The notes below the pieces were generated by a model. That model did no database searches, was not told where the DNA came from, and saw nothing but the letters and a program-made list of their open reading frames with translations. From positions 5,220,501 to 5,284,500 of the forward strand of contig NZ_JACHJW010000001.1 in NCBI RefSeq assembly GCF_014203835.1: a stretch of 64,000 nucleotides of DNA, read 5' to 3'. The stretch is from Micromonospora polyrhachis (GTDB lineage: Bacteria > Actinomycetota > Actinomycetes > Mycobacteriales > Micromonosporaceae). This document shows, in pieces, positions 16,388 through 25,510 of this stretch (positions are counted from its first letter, which is position 1; every line of letters starts with the position of its first letter). The position numbers and the translations under genes were made by a program.

Positions 16388-16461
16388 GCTCGGTATCCTT
16401 CAGGCCAAGATCTGCCTGGTCAAACGATATGTTCACCGATCTCGGCGCTTCTCGGTCCCGG

Positions 16462-17109
16462 TCAGGGAGTCGGTTCGGTGATGCGGGTACGGAGTTGTTG
16501 CTCAGCCGCGTCCAACTCGGTCCAGAGGTCGAACCAGACCCGGCTACGGGCCTGGTTACCGCGATCGAGACCGACGACCGCGATGCTGTGGACGCCCCAC
16601 AGGATGTCGTAGTCGTCGGGTGGTGAGTCGACCCCGATCGCGAACGACGCGGCCAGAGCGGCCCGGGTGACGATCAGCTTGTCCGGGGCGTCGGGATCGC
16701 GGCGGCCGGCGGTGAGGAAACGCGGATCGTCGGTGATCTTCATCCAGCGCACTGTCGCGCCCGGCACCTGCTGGTCGAGGATGTCGGCGACCGACTCTCG
16801 CACCGTCTTGGCCGGATCGTCGCCCAGCCAGTGCAGGAAGTGGTCGCTCTCGACGAGCTTGGTGAAGTCGTCCCGGGGCGGCCCGTACGTTGGGTTGGGC
16901 TCGAACTCGCCGGTGAGCTGACCGGCGTCGTCGACCTTCCAGGTGCCCCGGATGGCCTCCGCCGGGATGTAGCCGTCCGGGTCACCGATGAGTGTGCGGT
17001 CCACCTCGGCGACCGAGCCGCCCGGGTTCCGCGCCGCCTCCGCAACGAGCGCGGACGGCAACTCTTCCCGTCGCTGGTGGTCGTCGTCTGCACCCGATGC
17101 CGTGGCCAT
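16462..17109 (-). CDS. Hypothetical protein
   Basis: The ATG at 17109 (MATASGADDDHQRREELPSA) is preferred over a TTG three codons upstream. The 215-residue protein is acidic, has no signal peptide or membrane segment, and has typical coding composition for this genome throughout. Segments such as IRGTWKVDDAGQLTGEFEPN and WFDLWTELDAAEQQLRTRI suggest a compact globular protein. I do not recognise the family. It lies 70 bases upstream of the GNAT gene on the same strand, so co-transcription is possible. Confidence 0.7.
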   Translation of the reverse strand: MATASGADDDHQRREELPSALVAEAARNPGGSVAEVDRTLIGDPDGYIPAEAIRGTWKVDDAGQLTGEFEPNPTYGPPRDDFTKLVESDHFLHWLGDDPAKTVRESVADILDQQVPGATVRWMKITDDPRFLTAGRRDPDAPDKLIVTRAALAASFAIGVDSPPDDYDILWGVHSIAVVGLDRGNQARSRVWFDLWTELDAAEQQLRTRITEPTP

Positions 17110-17263
17110 GACCGCCAACCTACGTGCCGCCGGGCAACGGATCGCCTGGGCCTACCCCTCCGACCGTACGATCTCCCGCGCCGCACAGGGTCTGCTCCTC
17201 CAGCATGTGGCCGGTCTCGTTCGCGTTGATCGTCGATGACGGGGCAATCGGTGCCACGCTCGT

Positions 17264-18826
17264 TCAAGGTCCGGTCGCCGGGCTCGGACCGACCGATGGG
17301 GGTGTCGTCTCGGACGAGGAGCCCGGGTCGTCGGTGAGCGCGGACCGGGAAGGAGCAGTACGGCCGATGTGGATGTAGAGCTTCTTGCGGTCGCGCGGGT
17401 CGACGGTGTGCAGTTCGGGTTCCGGGAGCTGGTATCGGGCGGGCCGCTGATGCTCTGCGCACAGCCGTTCGGCGTTGTAGACGCGGGTGAATCTCCAGAG
17501 CATCCTGGCGAAGTTGGTCTGCCCGTGGGCGAGATGACGCGCGACGATACCGGCGGTACGGGCGAGCGCGACGACGCCGAGGTGCTTACGGTTGATCACC
17601 GCCTGGGTGCGGACCAACTCCTGGTAGAACTCCGGCAGCGGCAGTCGGGTGGGCAGCACCGCGTGCTGGATATCGAAGAGACGATAGTCGGAGGTGGTCA
17701 ACTTACGAGATTCGGTGTGCCAGATCTCGGTTCCGGGATATGGGGTCATCACCGAGAGATGGACGATTTCCGGCACGCTCATTGCCCATTCACGGACCAC
17801 GCGGAACTGTTCCCTGTCCCACTGCGGGTCCACGATGAGGTTGATGGCGACCGCGAGGCCGAGCTTCCTGGCCTGCTCCAGCGCCATCATGTTCTCGTCC
17901 GGGCTGATGCGCTTACGGTAGAGGTCCAGCCCTTCGGCGTCCAGCGCCTCCATGCCGAGGAATATGTAGTTCAGTCCGAGGCGTCTCCACCGGGCGAACA
18001 CTTCTGTGTTGCGTAGCAGTACGTCGGCTCGGGTCTCAAGGTAGTACTGCTTACGAATTCGGCGGCGCTCCAATTCGGCGGCTATCGCGTCACCGTGTTC
18101 GGGACGGATGAAGGCCACGTCGTCGACGATGAAGATGCCTGGCTCCTTGACCCGGGCTATCTCGTCGGCGGCCACTCCCGGGGAGAGCTTGCGATAGCTG
18201 CGCCCGTAGAAGGTCCATGCCGAGCAGAACGAGCAGTCCCAGGGGCAACCCCGGGTGAATTCGACGGAGGCCGCCGGGTCCAGGACCCCGATGAAGTAGC
18301 GGTTGCGACGTCGAATCAGCTCTCGGGCCGGGCGTGGGGTGTCGATCGATTCCAGAAGTCGCGGTTGTGGCCCGGTGCCCTGCAGGGTGACGGCGCCGGG
18401 TGCCTCGTGGGCAGCTCCGTCGCGGGCAGCGGCGAGCAGCGCAACGGTGCCGGTCTCTCCCTCGCCCCGTACGATGGCGTCGATGGCACCTTCCGCCTGC
18501 TGTAGGACATGGTCGGCGATGAACGAGACCGAGTGTCCACCAACGAAGACGTAGGGTGGCCGTTGTCGGTTCTTCAACCAACGGGCGAGGTCTATGACCT
18601 CGGGAACGTTGGCCAGATAGTTGAGCCCGAAACCCACCGCATCCGGTTCGAACTCCAGGAACTCCTTCGCCATCTCGGCTTTGCTATGGGTCTGGAGGTC
18701 GACGATGCGTACCTGATGACCTGCTTCCTGTAGCGCGGCGGCGACGCACTCGATGCCCAATGGCTCCAATCGAAGGAACAGCTCGGAATACATTAGGACG
18801 CTGGGATGTATCAGCAGGACTTTCAT
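17264..18826 (-). CDS. hpnR: B12-binding radical SAM protein, probable hopanoid C-3 methylase
   Basis: The ATG at 18826 (MKVLLIHPSVLMYSELFLRL) is preferred over a GTG three codons upstream; GGGGTGG precedes it. The 520-residue protein has a cobalamin-binding domain (residues 1-150, with VGFGLNYLANVPEVIDL and FVGGHSVSF) and a radical SAM domain whose cluster motif is GCPWDCSFC. Strings such as YFIGVLDPAASVEFTRGCPW, AWTFYGRSYRKLSP and FDIQHAVLPTRLPL match HpnR, the enzyme that methylates hopanoids at C-3. The match is from memory of the family. No squalene-hopene cyclase or other hop genes lie in the window, so the lipid substrate would come from elsewhere in the genome. The tail after about residue 490 is Ser/Pro/Thr-rich and probably disordered. 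Confidence 0.75.
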   Translation of the reverse strand: MKVLLIHPSVLMYSELFLRLEPLGIECVAAALQEAGHQVRIVDLQTHSKAEMAKEFLEFEPDAVGFGLNYLANVPEVIDLARWLKNRQRPPYVFVGGHSVSFIADHVLQQAEGAIDAIVRGEGETGTVALLAAARDGAAHEAPGAVTLQGTGPQPRLLESIDTPRPARELIRRRNRYFIGVLDPAASVEFTRGCPWDCSFCSAWTFYGRSYRKLSPGVAADEIARVKEPGIFIVDDVAFIRPEHGDAIAAELERRRIRKQYYLETRADVLLRNTEVFARWRRLGLNYIFLGMEALDAEGLDLYRKRISPDENMMALEQARKLGLAVAINLIVDPQWDREQFRVVREWAMSVPEIVHLSVMTPYPGTEIWHTESRKLTTSDYRLFDIQHAVLPTRLPLPEFYQELVRTQAVINRKHLGVVALARTAGIVARHLAHGQTNFARMLWRFTRVYNAERLCAEHQRPARYQLPEPELHTVDPRDRKKLYIHIGRTAPSRSALTDDPGSSSETTPPSVGPSPATGP

Positions 18827-18835
18827 GTTATCCAC

Positions 18836-19246
18836 CCCGCCTGCTCATGGCCAAGGCACGCAATCTGATCCTCGCACATGAAGGGAGACAGGGGTGGCAA
18901 ATGGGAAGCGCGTTTCCTTTTGCGTGCGTAGGGATCAGCGGAACACCGGCGAGAAATCCTCCCATATCACAGGTATGCCATTCGGGTTCCTTTGTCAATG
19001 ATGGTGCGGCGGATTGTCACGCCGGCTCGGCACGTCAGCGCTACCCGCGCCGTATGGAACAACTCCCGGCGTACGGCGGGTCGCGTCCAGCCGCCGTCCC
19101 AGCCGGTGCAGCTGTTGGGCGCGGACCAGAACGCGGCGGATGGGCTGCGCGGGACCTACCCCCGCAGCGGGGACGTGAACGTGACGCATGGAGAAATGTC
19201 CTGTCAAGGACTTTCAATGTGTCGCGCGATGTCGAAGGATCTGGTC
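18836..19246. other. Intergenic region, no gene seen
   Basis: About 410 bases between the divergent hpnR and GH43 genes. The open frames here have poor coding character and no homologue I recognise. It must hold both promoters. Confidence 0.5.
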
Positions 19247-21184
19247 ATGAAGCGGTTGCTGGCGCTCGTGATGTGCCTCGTGCTCCTACCGGTGTCCCCG
19301 GCCCAGGCCGGCTCCACCATCCGCAACCCGCTCAACGGCAGCGCCGACCCCACGCTGACCTACTTCAACGGCAACTACTACCTGGCCACCACCCTGGGCA
19401 ACCGGATCGGCATGTGGCGGTCGCCCACTCTCGCGGGCCTCGCCACCGCACCCGAGACGACGGTGTTCCGTGATGCCGACGTCAGCCGCAACAAGCAGGT
19501 CTGGGCCCCGGGTCTCTACCGGTTCGACGGACGCTGGTACATCTACTACACGGCCAGCGACGGCGTCGACGCCAACCACCGGATGTACGTCATCGAGTCC
19601 GCCGGCGACGACCCGATGGGGCCGTACCACTTCAAGGCCCGCATCGCCGACCACGGCGAGTACGCCATCGACGGTGAGCCTTTCGTACACAACGGCCGCC
19701 GCTACTTCACGTGGAGCGGCCCCGGACGCGGCAGGAGTGGACCGGCACAGATCTATCTACAGGCGATGGACACCCCGTGGTCGACCACCGGTGCCCGGGT
19801 CGCACTGCCCGCCAGCGGCGGCTGCGACGAGGTACGTGAGGGTGCGGTGAGTCTGCGCGGAGCGGGCCGTACGTTTCTGGTGTATTCGACCTGCGACACG
19901 AGCAAGCCCGACTACCAGTTGTGGATGAAGTCCATCACCGACGGTCAGGACCCGCTGGTACCCGACAACTGGATTCAGCATGCCGGTCCGGTTTTCTGGC
20001 GCAACGACGCCGCCGGCGTTTTCGGTCCGGGGCACAACGGCTTCTTCAAGTCACCCGACGGCACCGAGGACTGGATCGTCTACCACGGCAAGACCACGTC
20101 GGAGTACACCTCCGCTGGCCGGACCACGCGGGCACAGAAGTTCACCTGGAACGCCGACGGAACGCCGAACTTCGGCCGGCCGCTCGCCCTGGCGGACACG
20201 GTCGTGCCGCCGTCCGGCGACCCGTGGGCCAGCCAGGACCCGGGGGCGGCCCGCGGCTACGTCGTGGGGGAGGAGAAGCAGTACTTCGACCGTACGCCGG
20301 AGGATGCCCTCGGCCACTGGTGGCAGCAGCCCAACGGGACGCTGCGCCACGACACCTGGGGCGGAAGCCTCATCGCCGGCCGGCCCAGCGGCTTCCGGCA
20401 CGGCACCGAGCAACATGCCTTCGCCCGCACGCCGGACGGTCGGCTCCGGCACCTCTGGTGGACGCCGGGCGTCGGCGTACGCTCCGAGGACTGGGGTACG
20501 GGGCTGGCCGGTGACCCGACCGGCATGGTCAGCGTCAACGGCCAGAAGCACGTCTTCGGTCGTGCCCCCAACGGCACCCTCGCTCACTGGTGGCAGGAGC
20601 CCGACGGCACGGTACGCCGCGACAACTGGGGTGGCAGTCTGGTCGGCACCCCCACCGCCTACGCCTTCGGCGACGAGCAGCACGTCTTCGCGCGCGGTAC
20701 GGACAACTCGCTACGGCACTACTACTGGTATCCGAAGATTCCCGACAACCTGCCCGCGGTGGACGACTGGGGTGCGGTCGGCACGGTGCACTCCGATCCG
20801 ACCGGCTTCGCGTTCGGCCGGCAGCAGCACGTCTTCTATCGCACCGCCAACGGCACCGTGGAGCACCGGTTCTTCGACCACAGTGAGTGGAAGGTCTACA
20901 CCGAGAACTGGGGCGGCAACCTGGTCGGTACGCCCTTCGCCTTCCGGCACGGGCCGACGCAGCACGTGTACGGCCGGGGCGTCGACGGCGCGCTCTGGCA
21001 CCTCTGGCGGCAGCCGGGTACGTCCGTACAGGCACAGAACCTCGGCGGTACGCTCACCGGCGATCCGGTCGGTATCGCCTTCCGGGGCGAGCAGCACGTG
21101 TTCAGCCGTTCCGCCGACGGCAGCCTGCAAACCCACCTTGGCACCACGGTGACGCCCTGGCCGGGCGGCCAGATCGCACCGTGA
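19247..21184 (+). CDS. Secreted GH43-family glycoside hydrolase with PLL lectin propeller
   Basis: The ATG at 19247 follows GAAGGAT and begins a signal peptide (MKRLLALVMCLVLLPVSPAQ, cleavage near AQAG). The 645-residue protein has an N-terminal five-bladed GH43 domain (about 25-330), with a likely catalytic Asp in NGSADPTLTYFNGNYYL, Asp/Glu in EYAIDGEPFVHNGRRYF, and the family motif GPGHNGFFKSPDGTEDWIVY. The C-terminal half is seven repeats of about 43 residues built on EQHVFAR-x2-DG-x-LRH-x-WW, a PLL/fucose-binding-lectin-type seven-bladed propeller. It probably cleaves arabinose- or xylose-containing plant polysaccharides outside the cell, the propeller holding the enzyme on sugar. The next gene overlaps its stop. 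Confidence 0.87.
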   Translation: MKRLLALVMCLVLLPVSPAQAGSTIRNPLNGSADPTLTYFNGNYYLATTLGNRIGMWRSPTLAGLATAPETTVFRDADVSRNKQVWAPGLYRFDGRWYIYYTASDGVDANHRMYVIESAGDDPMGPYHFKARIADHGEYAIDGEPFVHNGRRYFTWSGPGRGRSGPAQIYLQAMDTPWSTTGARVALPASGGCDEVREGAVSLRGAGRTFLVYSTCDTSKPDYQLWMKSITDGQDPLVPDNWIQHAGPVFWRNDAAGVFGPGHNGFFKSPDGTEDWIVYHGKTTSEYTSAGRTTRAQKFTWNADGTPNFGRPLALADTVVPPSGDPWASQDPGAARGYVVGEEKQYFDRTPEDALGHWWQQPNGTLRHDTWGGSLIAGRPSGFRHGTEQHAFARTPDGRLRHLWWTPGVGVRSEDWGTGLAGDPTGMVSVNGQKHVFGRAPNGTLAHWWQEPDGTVRRDNWGGSLVGTPTAYAFGDEQHVFARGTDNSLRHYYWYPKIPDNLPAVDDWGAVGTVHSDPTGFAFGRQQHVFYRTANGTVEHRFFDHSEWKVYTENWGGNLVGTPFAFRHGPTQHVYGRGVDGALWHLWRQPGTSVQAQNLGGTLTGDPVGIAFRGEQHVFSRSADGSLQTHLGTTVTPWPGGQIAP

Positions 21185-21630
21185 CCGAGACGACGCTGGT
21201 CTGCGACACTCCGTCGATGCTGACGATGCCTGACCCGCCGTGTGCGCTGGTATTGCGGACCGACTTCTCCAATGATGCGACCTGGGCGGCGGTGTGCGCG
21301 GCGAGTAGCGCACTCTCGGTCGAGGGGTTCGGGGCAACCCTGTCCTTCGTCAGCGACCGGGCGTTCGCCGACCTGAGCGTTGAGCAGGTGGTGGCGCTAC
21401 CGAGGGTGGCCGACCGCGGTTTCTTGTTCCTCGTCGACCACGTCACGATCACCAACCCGGAGATGCCACTGGTCGTGCTCGACCTGAACGTCGAGCCGGG
21501 ACGCTGGTTCCGGGTCGTGCCGGCCGAAATGTGGGGCGTCGAGAACAACCTGACCCTCGCCAACCTGGATTTCCGCGATTTTGCCGACCGCGTGGACCCG
21601 GACGGCGTCTTCCGGGGCTTCGCCGGCTAG
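21181..21630 (+). CDS. DUF6924 domain protein
   Basis: GTG 21181 overlaps the GH43 stop by four bases (GTGA). The 149-residue product contains CALVLRTDFSNDATWAAVCA, a central strand FLFLVDHVTITNPEMPLVVL, and the C-terminal FRVVPAEMWGVENNLTLANL then DFRDFADRVDPDGVFRGF, all typical of DUF6924. The family is common in actinobacteria as a single-domain protein and has no known function. The overlap suggests translational coupling to the GH43 gene, though a functional link is not obvious. Confidence 0.8.
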   Translation: MTETTLVCDTPSMLTMPDPPCALVLRTDFSNDATWAAVCAASSALSVEGFGATLSFVSDRAFADLSVEQVVALPRVADRGFLFLVDHVTITNPEMPLVVLDLNVEPGRWFRVVPAEMWGVENNLTLANLDFRDFADRVDPDGVFRGFAG

Positions 21631-21790
21631 CGGTGCGACCGGGCCGTCGCTGCTTCATCTCGGCCTCGTCCAGGCCAGCGGGGCGGGGCATGCGGTCTGG
21701 TTCAAGCTGCTGCTGCCGTCGCCCACCTGGCTGACCGGTGTACCCAGCCAACCGGTGTACCCAGCCAAGGTGGTCGTACAACCCGGTGGG

Positions 21791-21930
21791 TCACCGGCGC
21801 AGGTTGAATCCGCCGTCACTGGTGATGACCTGACCGACGATCCGCGTCCCGCCTCGGAGGCGAGCCAGCCGATCAACCGGGCGGGATCGGTCGGCTCACC
21901 GAACCGCCCGAACGGCGTTGCTCGGATCGT
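21791..21930 (-). pseudogene. Short-chain dehydrogenase 3' fragment with frameshift
   Basis: The minus strand reads TPFGRFGEPTDPARLIGWLA-SEAG and, in another frame, RIVGQVITSDGGFNLRR-stop. These are the last 45 residues of a classical SDR, broken by a frameshift. The rest of the gene is absent: the M48 gene ends at 21935, exactly where the SDR body should begin. A 17-base duplication, CCGGTGTACCCAGCCAA, lies nearby at about 21736-21770. Confidence 0.7.
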
Positions 21931-21934
21931 CGCG

Positions 21935-23266
21935 CTAGTGGGCCCAACTGATGGTGCGGCGGGTCCGCTCGTAGTCCCTGACCAACTCCGCGTCGACCTG
22001 TTCGCTCCGGGTCTCGGTGAGCACCACGGTTGCCGTACGCCACTGGCGGGCCTCGATCATCCGGGCCCGCAGCCCGGCCGGTGGGTGGGAGGAGAACAGG
22101 GACACGTCGTCACGGACCGACAGTTGCCGTAGTCGGGGCAGGTCCGTGACGCTGGTGCGTGCCTCGTCAGCGGCCACCCGCCAGTGGGCCGGACCACGAC
22201 CGGCCCTGGCCTCGCGGTGAACCAGCATCGTCACGACGTCCGCCGTCAGGAATGTGTCCAGCAACCGTACGGCGGCGGTCGAGCCGGCCGCCCGGGCCGC
22301 CAGTTCGTCGGCGAGATACTCGGCGCGTTGGGCGTCACGCAGGCCGACCCACACCAGCAGCAGGTGGGCGCCGAATAGCAGACGGGAGAGCATCGACTGC
22401 AGCATGTTGGCCAGCATCTCGCCGATGACCCCGACGAATCCCACGCCGTCCCCTCCGCCGACGGTGTCGACCGGTCGGACCAGGTCGGCGGCTGAGCCGA
22501 GCATGGTGAACGCCGGTTGGGTGAGTAGACCCCGGCGGATGTCACCGTTGACGAAGTGCCCCAACTCATGACCGAGCAGCGCAACCCGTTCCTGCGGACC
22601 CAACGAGCCCCACAGCGGTAGTCCGAGGCAGAGCACTCGGCGTCGCCGCAGCCCCACCGAGGTGGCGTACGCGTTGAACGTGTGGTCTACCGCCACCACG
22701 TCCGGTCGGGGCGCGCCCACCGCCGCCGCCACCTCGTCGATGAGTTGGTGTAGTGCCGGAGCCTTATCCCGGGGCAGCACGTCGACCAGCGGATCGAGCT
22801 TGCCGAGGCGGGGTCGTAGCGCGATGGCCAAGCCGAGTGCGGCGACCCCGAGTACGGTCGCCAACGAGGGGAACCGGTAGGTCGCCAGCCAGCCGCCGCC
22901 GACCGCGAGTGCCACGACACCCGCGAGTAACAGCAGCGAGAATGTCACCGTCGTGATCCGGGCCAGGTTCAGCCGGGGACGGTCGAGGCTCCGCTCGGCC
23001 AGTTCGGTGAACTGCCGACGGGTCAGCCGGTAGGCGAGTTGGTGGGTTCGCCGGTCGATCCAGCGCCAGCCGAACTCGGGGGAGCGGCGGTTCGGGTCGT
23101 ACCGGTCGAGGTTCCACTCGCATCGGGGACACCAGGGGATGGCCTCGTGGATGGAGACGGTGGCCGAGGAGCAACGCGCACAGGTTGAGGTGTCGTTCGG
23201 TATGGCTGTCACAGGTGGGTGCACGGTGGCAGATGCTGCCGTACCTTCTCCTCCGGGCGACACCAC
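21935..23266 (-). CDS. M48-family metallopeptidase with N-terminal zinc ribbon
   Basis: 443 residues from a GTG at 23266. Residues 28-52 hold a zinc ribbon (CARC ... CPRCEW). Two hydrophobic segments follow (VTFSLLLLAGVVALAVGGGW and FPSLATVLGVAALGLAIAL). The protease domain has the zinc motif LLGHELGHFVNGD (HExxH) and the downstream glutamate in RAEYLADELAARAAG. This is the HtpX/Ste24-like M48B group, membrane-bound proteases of envelope quality control. It is monocistronic. The zinc ribbon at the N-terminus is an addition seen in some actinobacterial members. Confidence 0.9.
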   Translation of the reverse strand: MVSPGGEGTAASATVHPPVTAIPNDTSTCARCSSATVSIHEAIPWCPRCEWNLDRYDPNRRSPEFGWRWIDRRTHQLAYRLTRRQFTELAERSLDRPRLNLARITTVTFSLLLLAGVVALAVGGGWLATYRFPSLATVLGVAALGLAIALRPRLGKLDPLVDVLPRDKAPALHQLIDEVAAAVGAPRPDVVAVDHTFNAYATSVGLRRRRVLCLGLPLWGSLGPQERVALLGHELGHFVNGDIRRGLLTQPAFTMLGSAADLVRPVDTVGGGDGVGFVGVIGEMLANMLQSMLSRLLFGAHLLLVWVGLRDAQRAEYLADELAARAAGSTAAVRLLDTFLTADVVTMLVHREARAGRGPAHWRVAADEARTSVTDLPRLRQLSVRDDVSLFSSHPPAGLRARMIEARQWRTATVVLTETRSEQVDAELVRDYERTRRTISWAH

Positions 23267-23549
23267 CCGTTAGTGCGATTTCGGCTGCCGGATCGGAAGG
23301 ACCGGTCGTCGCAACCGTGGACCGGTGGTGCTGCCGGAAAATTGTCTTCGCAGGTCCGACCATCGGTCGACGTCCGAAGCCGGTGACGATTACGCAGATA
23401 AATCCGTTGCTGTACAACAGGATTCCGACAAGCGACGCAGTTCGCGGAAACCCCGCTGGTCAGGGTAGGAGCGGGTCTACTGTGGAAGCGGCGCGGACTA
23501 TTTGCGCGAATCGGTAGCGCGCCGTCGATTTGCGGTGCACAGTGATCCC

Positions 23550-23753
23550 ATGAGCGACAGCGGAAGTGGTGCGCGGTACTTCTGGTGCCTACGACACCAC
23601 CAGGTCGAGACGGACGCCAACGTGTGTCCCGCGAAGTACGTCTTCGGCCCGTACGCCTCAGCTACCGATGCCGAGAACGCGCTGCAACTGGTGCAGGAGC
23701 GTAACGAGGCGTGGGAAGCCGAGGACAGCCGCTGGGCCGGGGAGGAGAGGTAA
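23550..23753 (+). CDS. Small conserved hypothetical protein
   Basis: 67 residues: [20 protein letters not shown], then [20 protein letters not shown] and an acidic C-terminal helix. The FGPY-x2-AxxAxxA pattern resembles small actinobacterial SPOR-like proteins. ATG 23550 has only a weak ribosome binding site. It is 88 bases ahead of the histone-like gene on the same strand. No function can be assigned. Confidence 0.65.
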   Translation: MSDSGSGARYFWCLRHHQVETDANVCPAKYVFGPYASATDAENALQLVQERNEAWEAEDSRWAGEER

Positions 23754-23841
23754 TCCGACGTGGCGAGGGTCCGCGTCGAGGAACTCCGTGGTCTCCGTCG
23801 GGGAGACGACCGAGAGCATGTCCCGCAAGGAGGGAACCCAG

Positions 23842-24600
23842 ATGGCCGAAGCAACTAAGGCCACCACCCGGCCGGCTGCCAGACCCACCGGCGCCCGGAA
23901 GACCACCGGGGCCAAGAAGGCACCGATGAAGCGGTCCACGGCGGCGAAGAAGGCCGCCACCGTGACCAAGCGGGCCACCGGGGCGACCGCCGCCAAGACC
24001 CCCGCCCGCAAGAAGGCGACGACGGCCCGTACCGCCAGCAAGACGGCACCGACCACGGTCCGGAAGACCGCCAAGACGGCACCCGCGAAGAAGGCGACGA
24101 CGGCGAGGTCGACGACCGCGAAGAAGACGACGACCGCAAAGTCGACGGCGGCCAAGAAGGCCACGGCGAAGCGGACCGCCGAGAAGAAGACGACGGCCGC
24201 GAAGTCGACGGCTAAGCAGGCGGCGGTCAAGAAGGCCACGGCGAAGAAGACCATCGCCAAGAAGGCAGCGCCGAAGAAGACCGTCGCGAAGAAGTCGACG
24301 GCGAAGAAGACGACGTCGACGCGTCCGGCGGCGGCGCGCAAGACCACGGCGGCGAAGAAGGCACCCGCGAAGAAGGCGACGACCGCGAAGTCGGCCTCGA
24401 CCCGCAAGACGGCCGCCACGAAGGCGACCGGAACGGCGCGCACGACGGCGGCGAAGAAGACCACCGCGCGGAAGTCGACGGCCGGAACGGTGTCGGCCCG
24501 GAAACTGACCGGCCGGAAGACGCCGACCAAGCAGGTCACCGCTCGGCAGTCGCCGGCCAAGAAGGCCGCCCGGGTCGCGGCCCGCAAGACCACCGGCTGA
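23842..24600 (+). CDS. Histone H1-like lysine/alanine-rich nucleoid protein
   Basis: ATG 23842 follows AAGGAGGG with 8 bases spacing. The 252-residue protein is almost wholly Lys, Ala, Thr and Arg, in degenerate KKATAKK/AAKKTT units across its length, with no acidic patches apart from the first few residues. This is the composition of actinobacterial histone H1-like proteins and of the C-terminal tail of HupB, but no N-terminal HU fold is present. It probably binds DNA non-specifically and condenses the chromosome. Codons are strongly biased to AAG and repetitive, which also creates a 376-codon Val/Phe-rich frame on the opposite strand. A strong terminator follows. Confidence 0.85.
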   Translation: MAEATKATTRPAARPTGARKTTGAKKAPMKRSTAAKKAATVTKRATGATAAKTPARKKATTARTASKTAPTTVRKTAKTAPAKKATTARSTTAKKTTTAKSTAAKKATAKRTAEKKTTAAKSTAKQAAVKKATAKKTIAKKAAPKKTVAKKSTAKKTTSTRPAAARKTTAAKKAPAKKATTAKSASTRKTAATKATGTARTTAAKKTTARKSTAGTVSARKLTGRKTPTKQVTARQSPAKKAARVAARKTTG

Positions 24601-24640
24601 ACCCGGGGTACGTGCACCCGGCCCGACAGCGGGTACGACG

Positions 24641-24678
24641 CACCGTACCGGTCGACCCTACGGTCGACCGGTACGGTG
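24641..24678 (+). terminator. Strong terminator hairpin
   Basis: 17-base perfect arms CACCGTACCGGTCGACC (24641-24657) and GGTCGACCGGTACGGTG (24662-24678) with a 4-base loop, just after the histone-like gene. Confidence 0.85.
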
Positions 24679-24723
24679 TCCCACACCGCCCACCGGTCAC
24701 GCCGGTTTGCGAGGATGACCGCC

Positions 24724-25422
24724 ATGGCATACGACGCTAGTTCCCTGCCCGACGTGTCCGGGCTGACCGTGGGCATCATCGGCGGCACCGGCGACCAGGG
24801 GCGGGGCCTCGCCTACCGGTTCGTGCGTGCGGGACAGACCGTACTCGTCGGTTCCCGGACAGCCGAGCGCGCGGAGCAGGCGGCCCGAGAGATCGCCGCG
24901 CTGCCCGGGGTACCGGCCGACGCCACCGTCTCCGGCGGGGACAACATAGAGGTGGCGTCCCGGGCCGACGTGGTCATCCTCGCGGTGCCGTGGGACGGGC
25001 ACGCCGTCACCCTCACCGCGTTGCGCGAGCCACTGGCCGGCAAGGTGGTCGTCGACTGCGTCAATCCGCTCGGTTTCGACGGGCAGGGCCCGTACGCGTT
25101 GCGGGTCGAGGAGGGCAGTGCGGTGCAGCAGGCCGCCGCCCTGTTGCCCGAGTCCCGCGTGTGCGCAGCGTTCAACCACGTCAGTGCCCCGCTGCTGGCC
25201 GACCCGACGATCGACCGGATCGACCTCGACGTGCTGATCTGCACCGAGGACCGGGAGTTGGTGGGGATCGTCGGCGGGCTCGCCGCACTGATTCCCGGCA
25301 TGCGCGGCATCTACGCAGGCCGGCTGCGCAACGCCCACCAGATCGAGGCGTTCACCGCGAACCTGATCGCGATCAACAAGCGGTACAAGGCGCACGCCGG
25401 CATCCGGGTCACCGACCTCTGA
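24724..25422 (+). CDS. npdG: NADPH-dependent F420 reductase
   Basis: The ATG at 24724 (MAYDASSLPDVSGLTVGIIG) is chosen from three nearby in-frame ATGs because the family begins with a similar motif. The 232-residue protein has the NADP-binding glycine loop IIGGTGDQGRGLAYRFV, SRTAERAEQAA (Ser/Arg/Thr contact the NADP phosphate), VILAVPWDGH and VDCVNPLGFDGQG. This fits the F420H2:NADP oxidoreductases that move hydride between F420 and NADP. It is convergent with panB across a terminator. Confidence 0.88.
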   Translation: MAYDASSLPDVSGLTVGIIGGTGDQGRGLAYRFVRAGQTVLVGSRTAERAEQAAREIAALPGVPADATVSGGDNIEVASRADVVILAVPWDGHAVTLTALREPLAGKVVVDCVNPLGFDGQGPYALRVEEGSAVQQAAALLPESRVCAAFNHVSAPLLADPTIDRIDLDVLICTEDRELVGIVGGLAALIPGMRGIYAGRLRNAHQIEAFTANLIAINKRYKAHAGIRVTDL

Positions 25423-25466
25423 GCGACGAATCGCCAGACCCGCCGGGGCGGGGCCGGTGAAGCCCA

Positions 25467-25500
25467 CCGGGGTACGGGACCGAGCGCGCCCGTACCCCGG
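25467..25500. terminator. Terminator between convergent genes
   Basis: Perfect 12-base arms CCGGGGTACGGG (25467-25478) and CCCGTACCCCGG (25489-25500) between npdG and panB. Confidence 0.8.
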
Positions 25501-25510
25501 ACGGAACCGG

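Noticed and set aside
23658-24788. A 376-codon minus-strand frame opposite the histone-like gene
   Set aside because: Val/Ala/Phe-rich mirror of lysine codons (AAG read as CTT and shifted); caused by the repeat, not by a gene.
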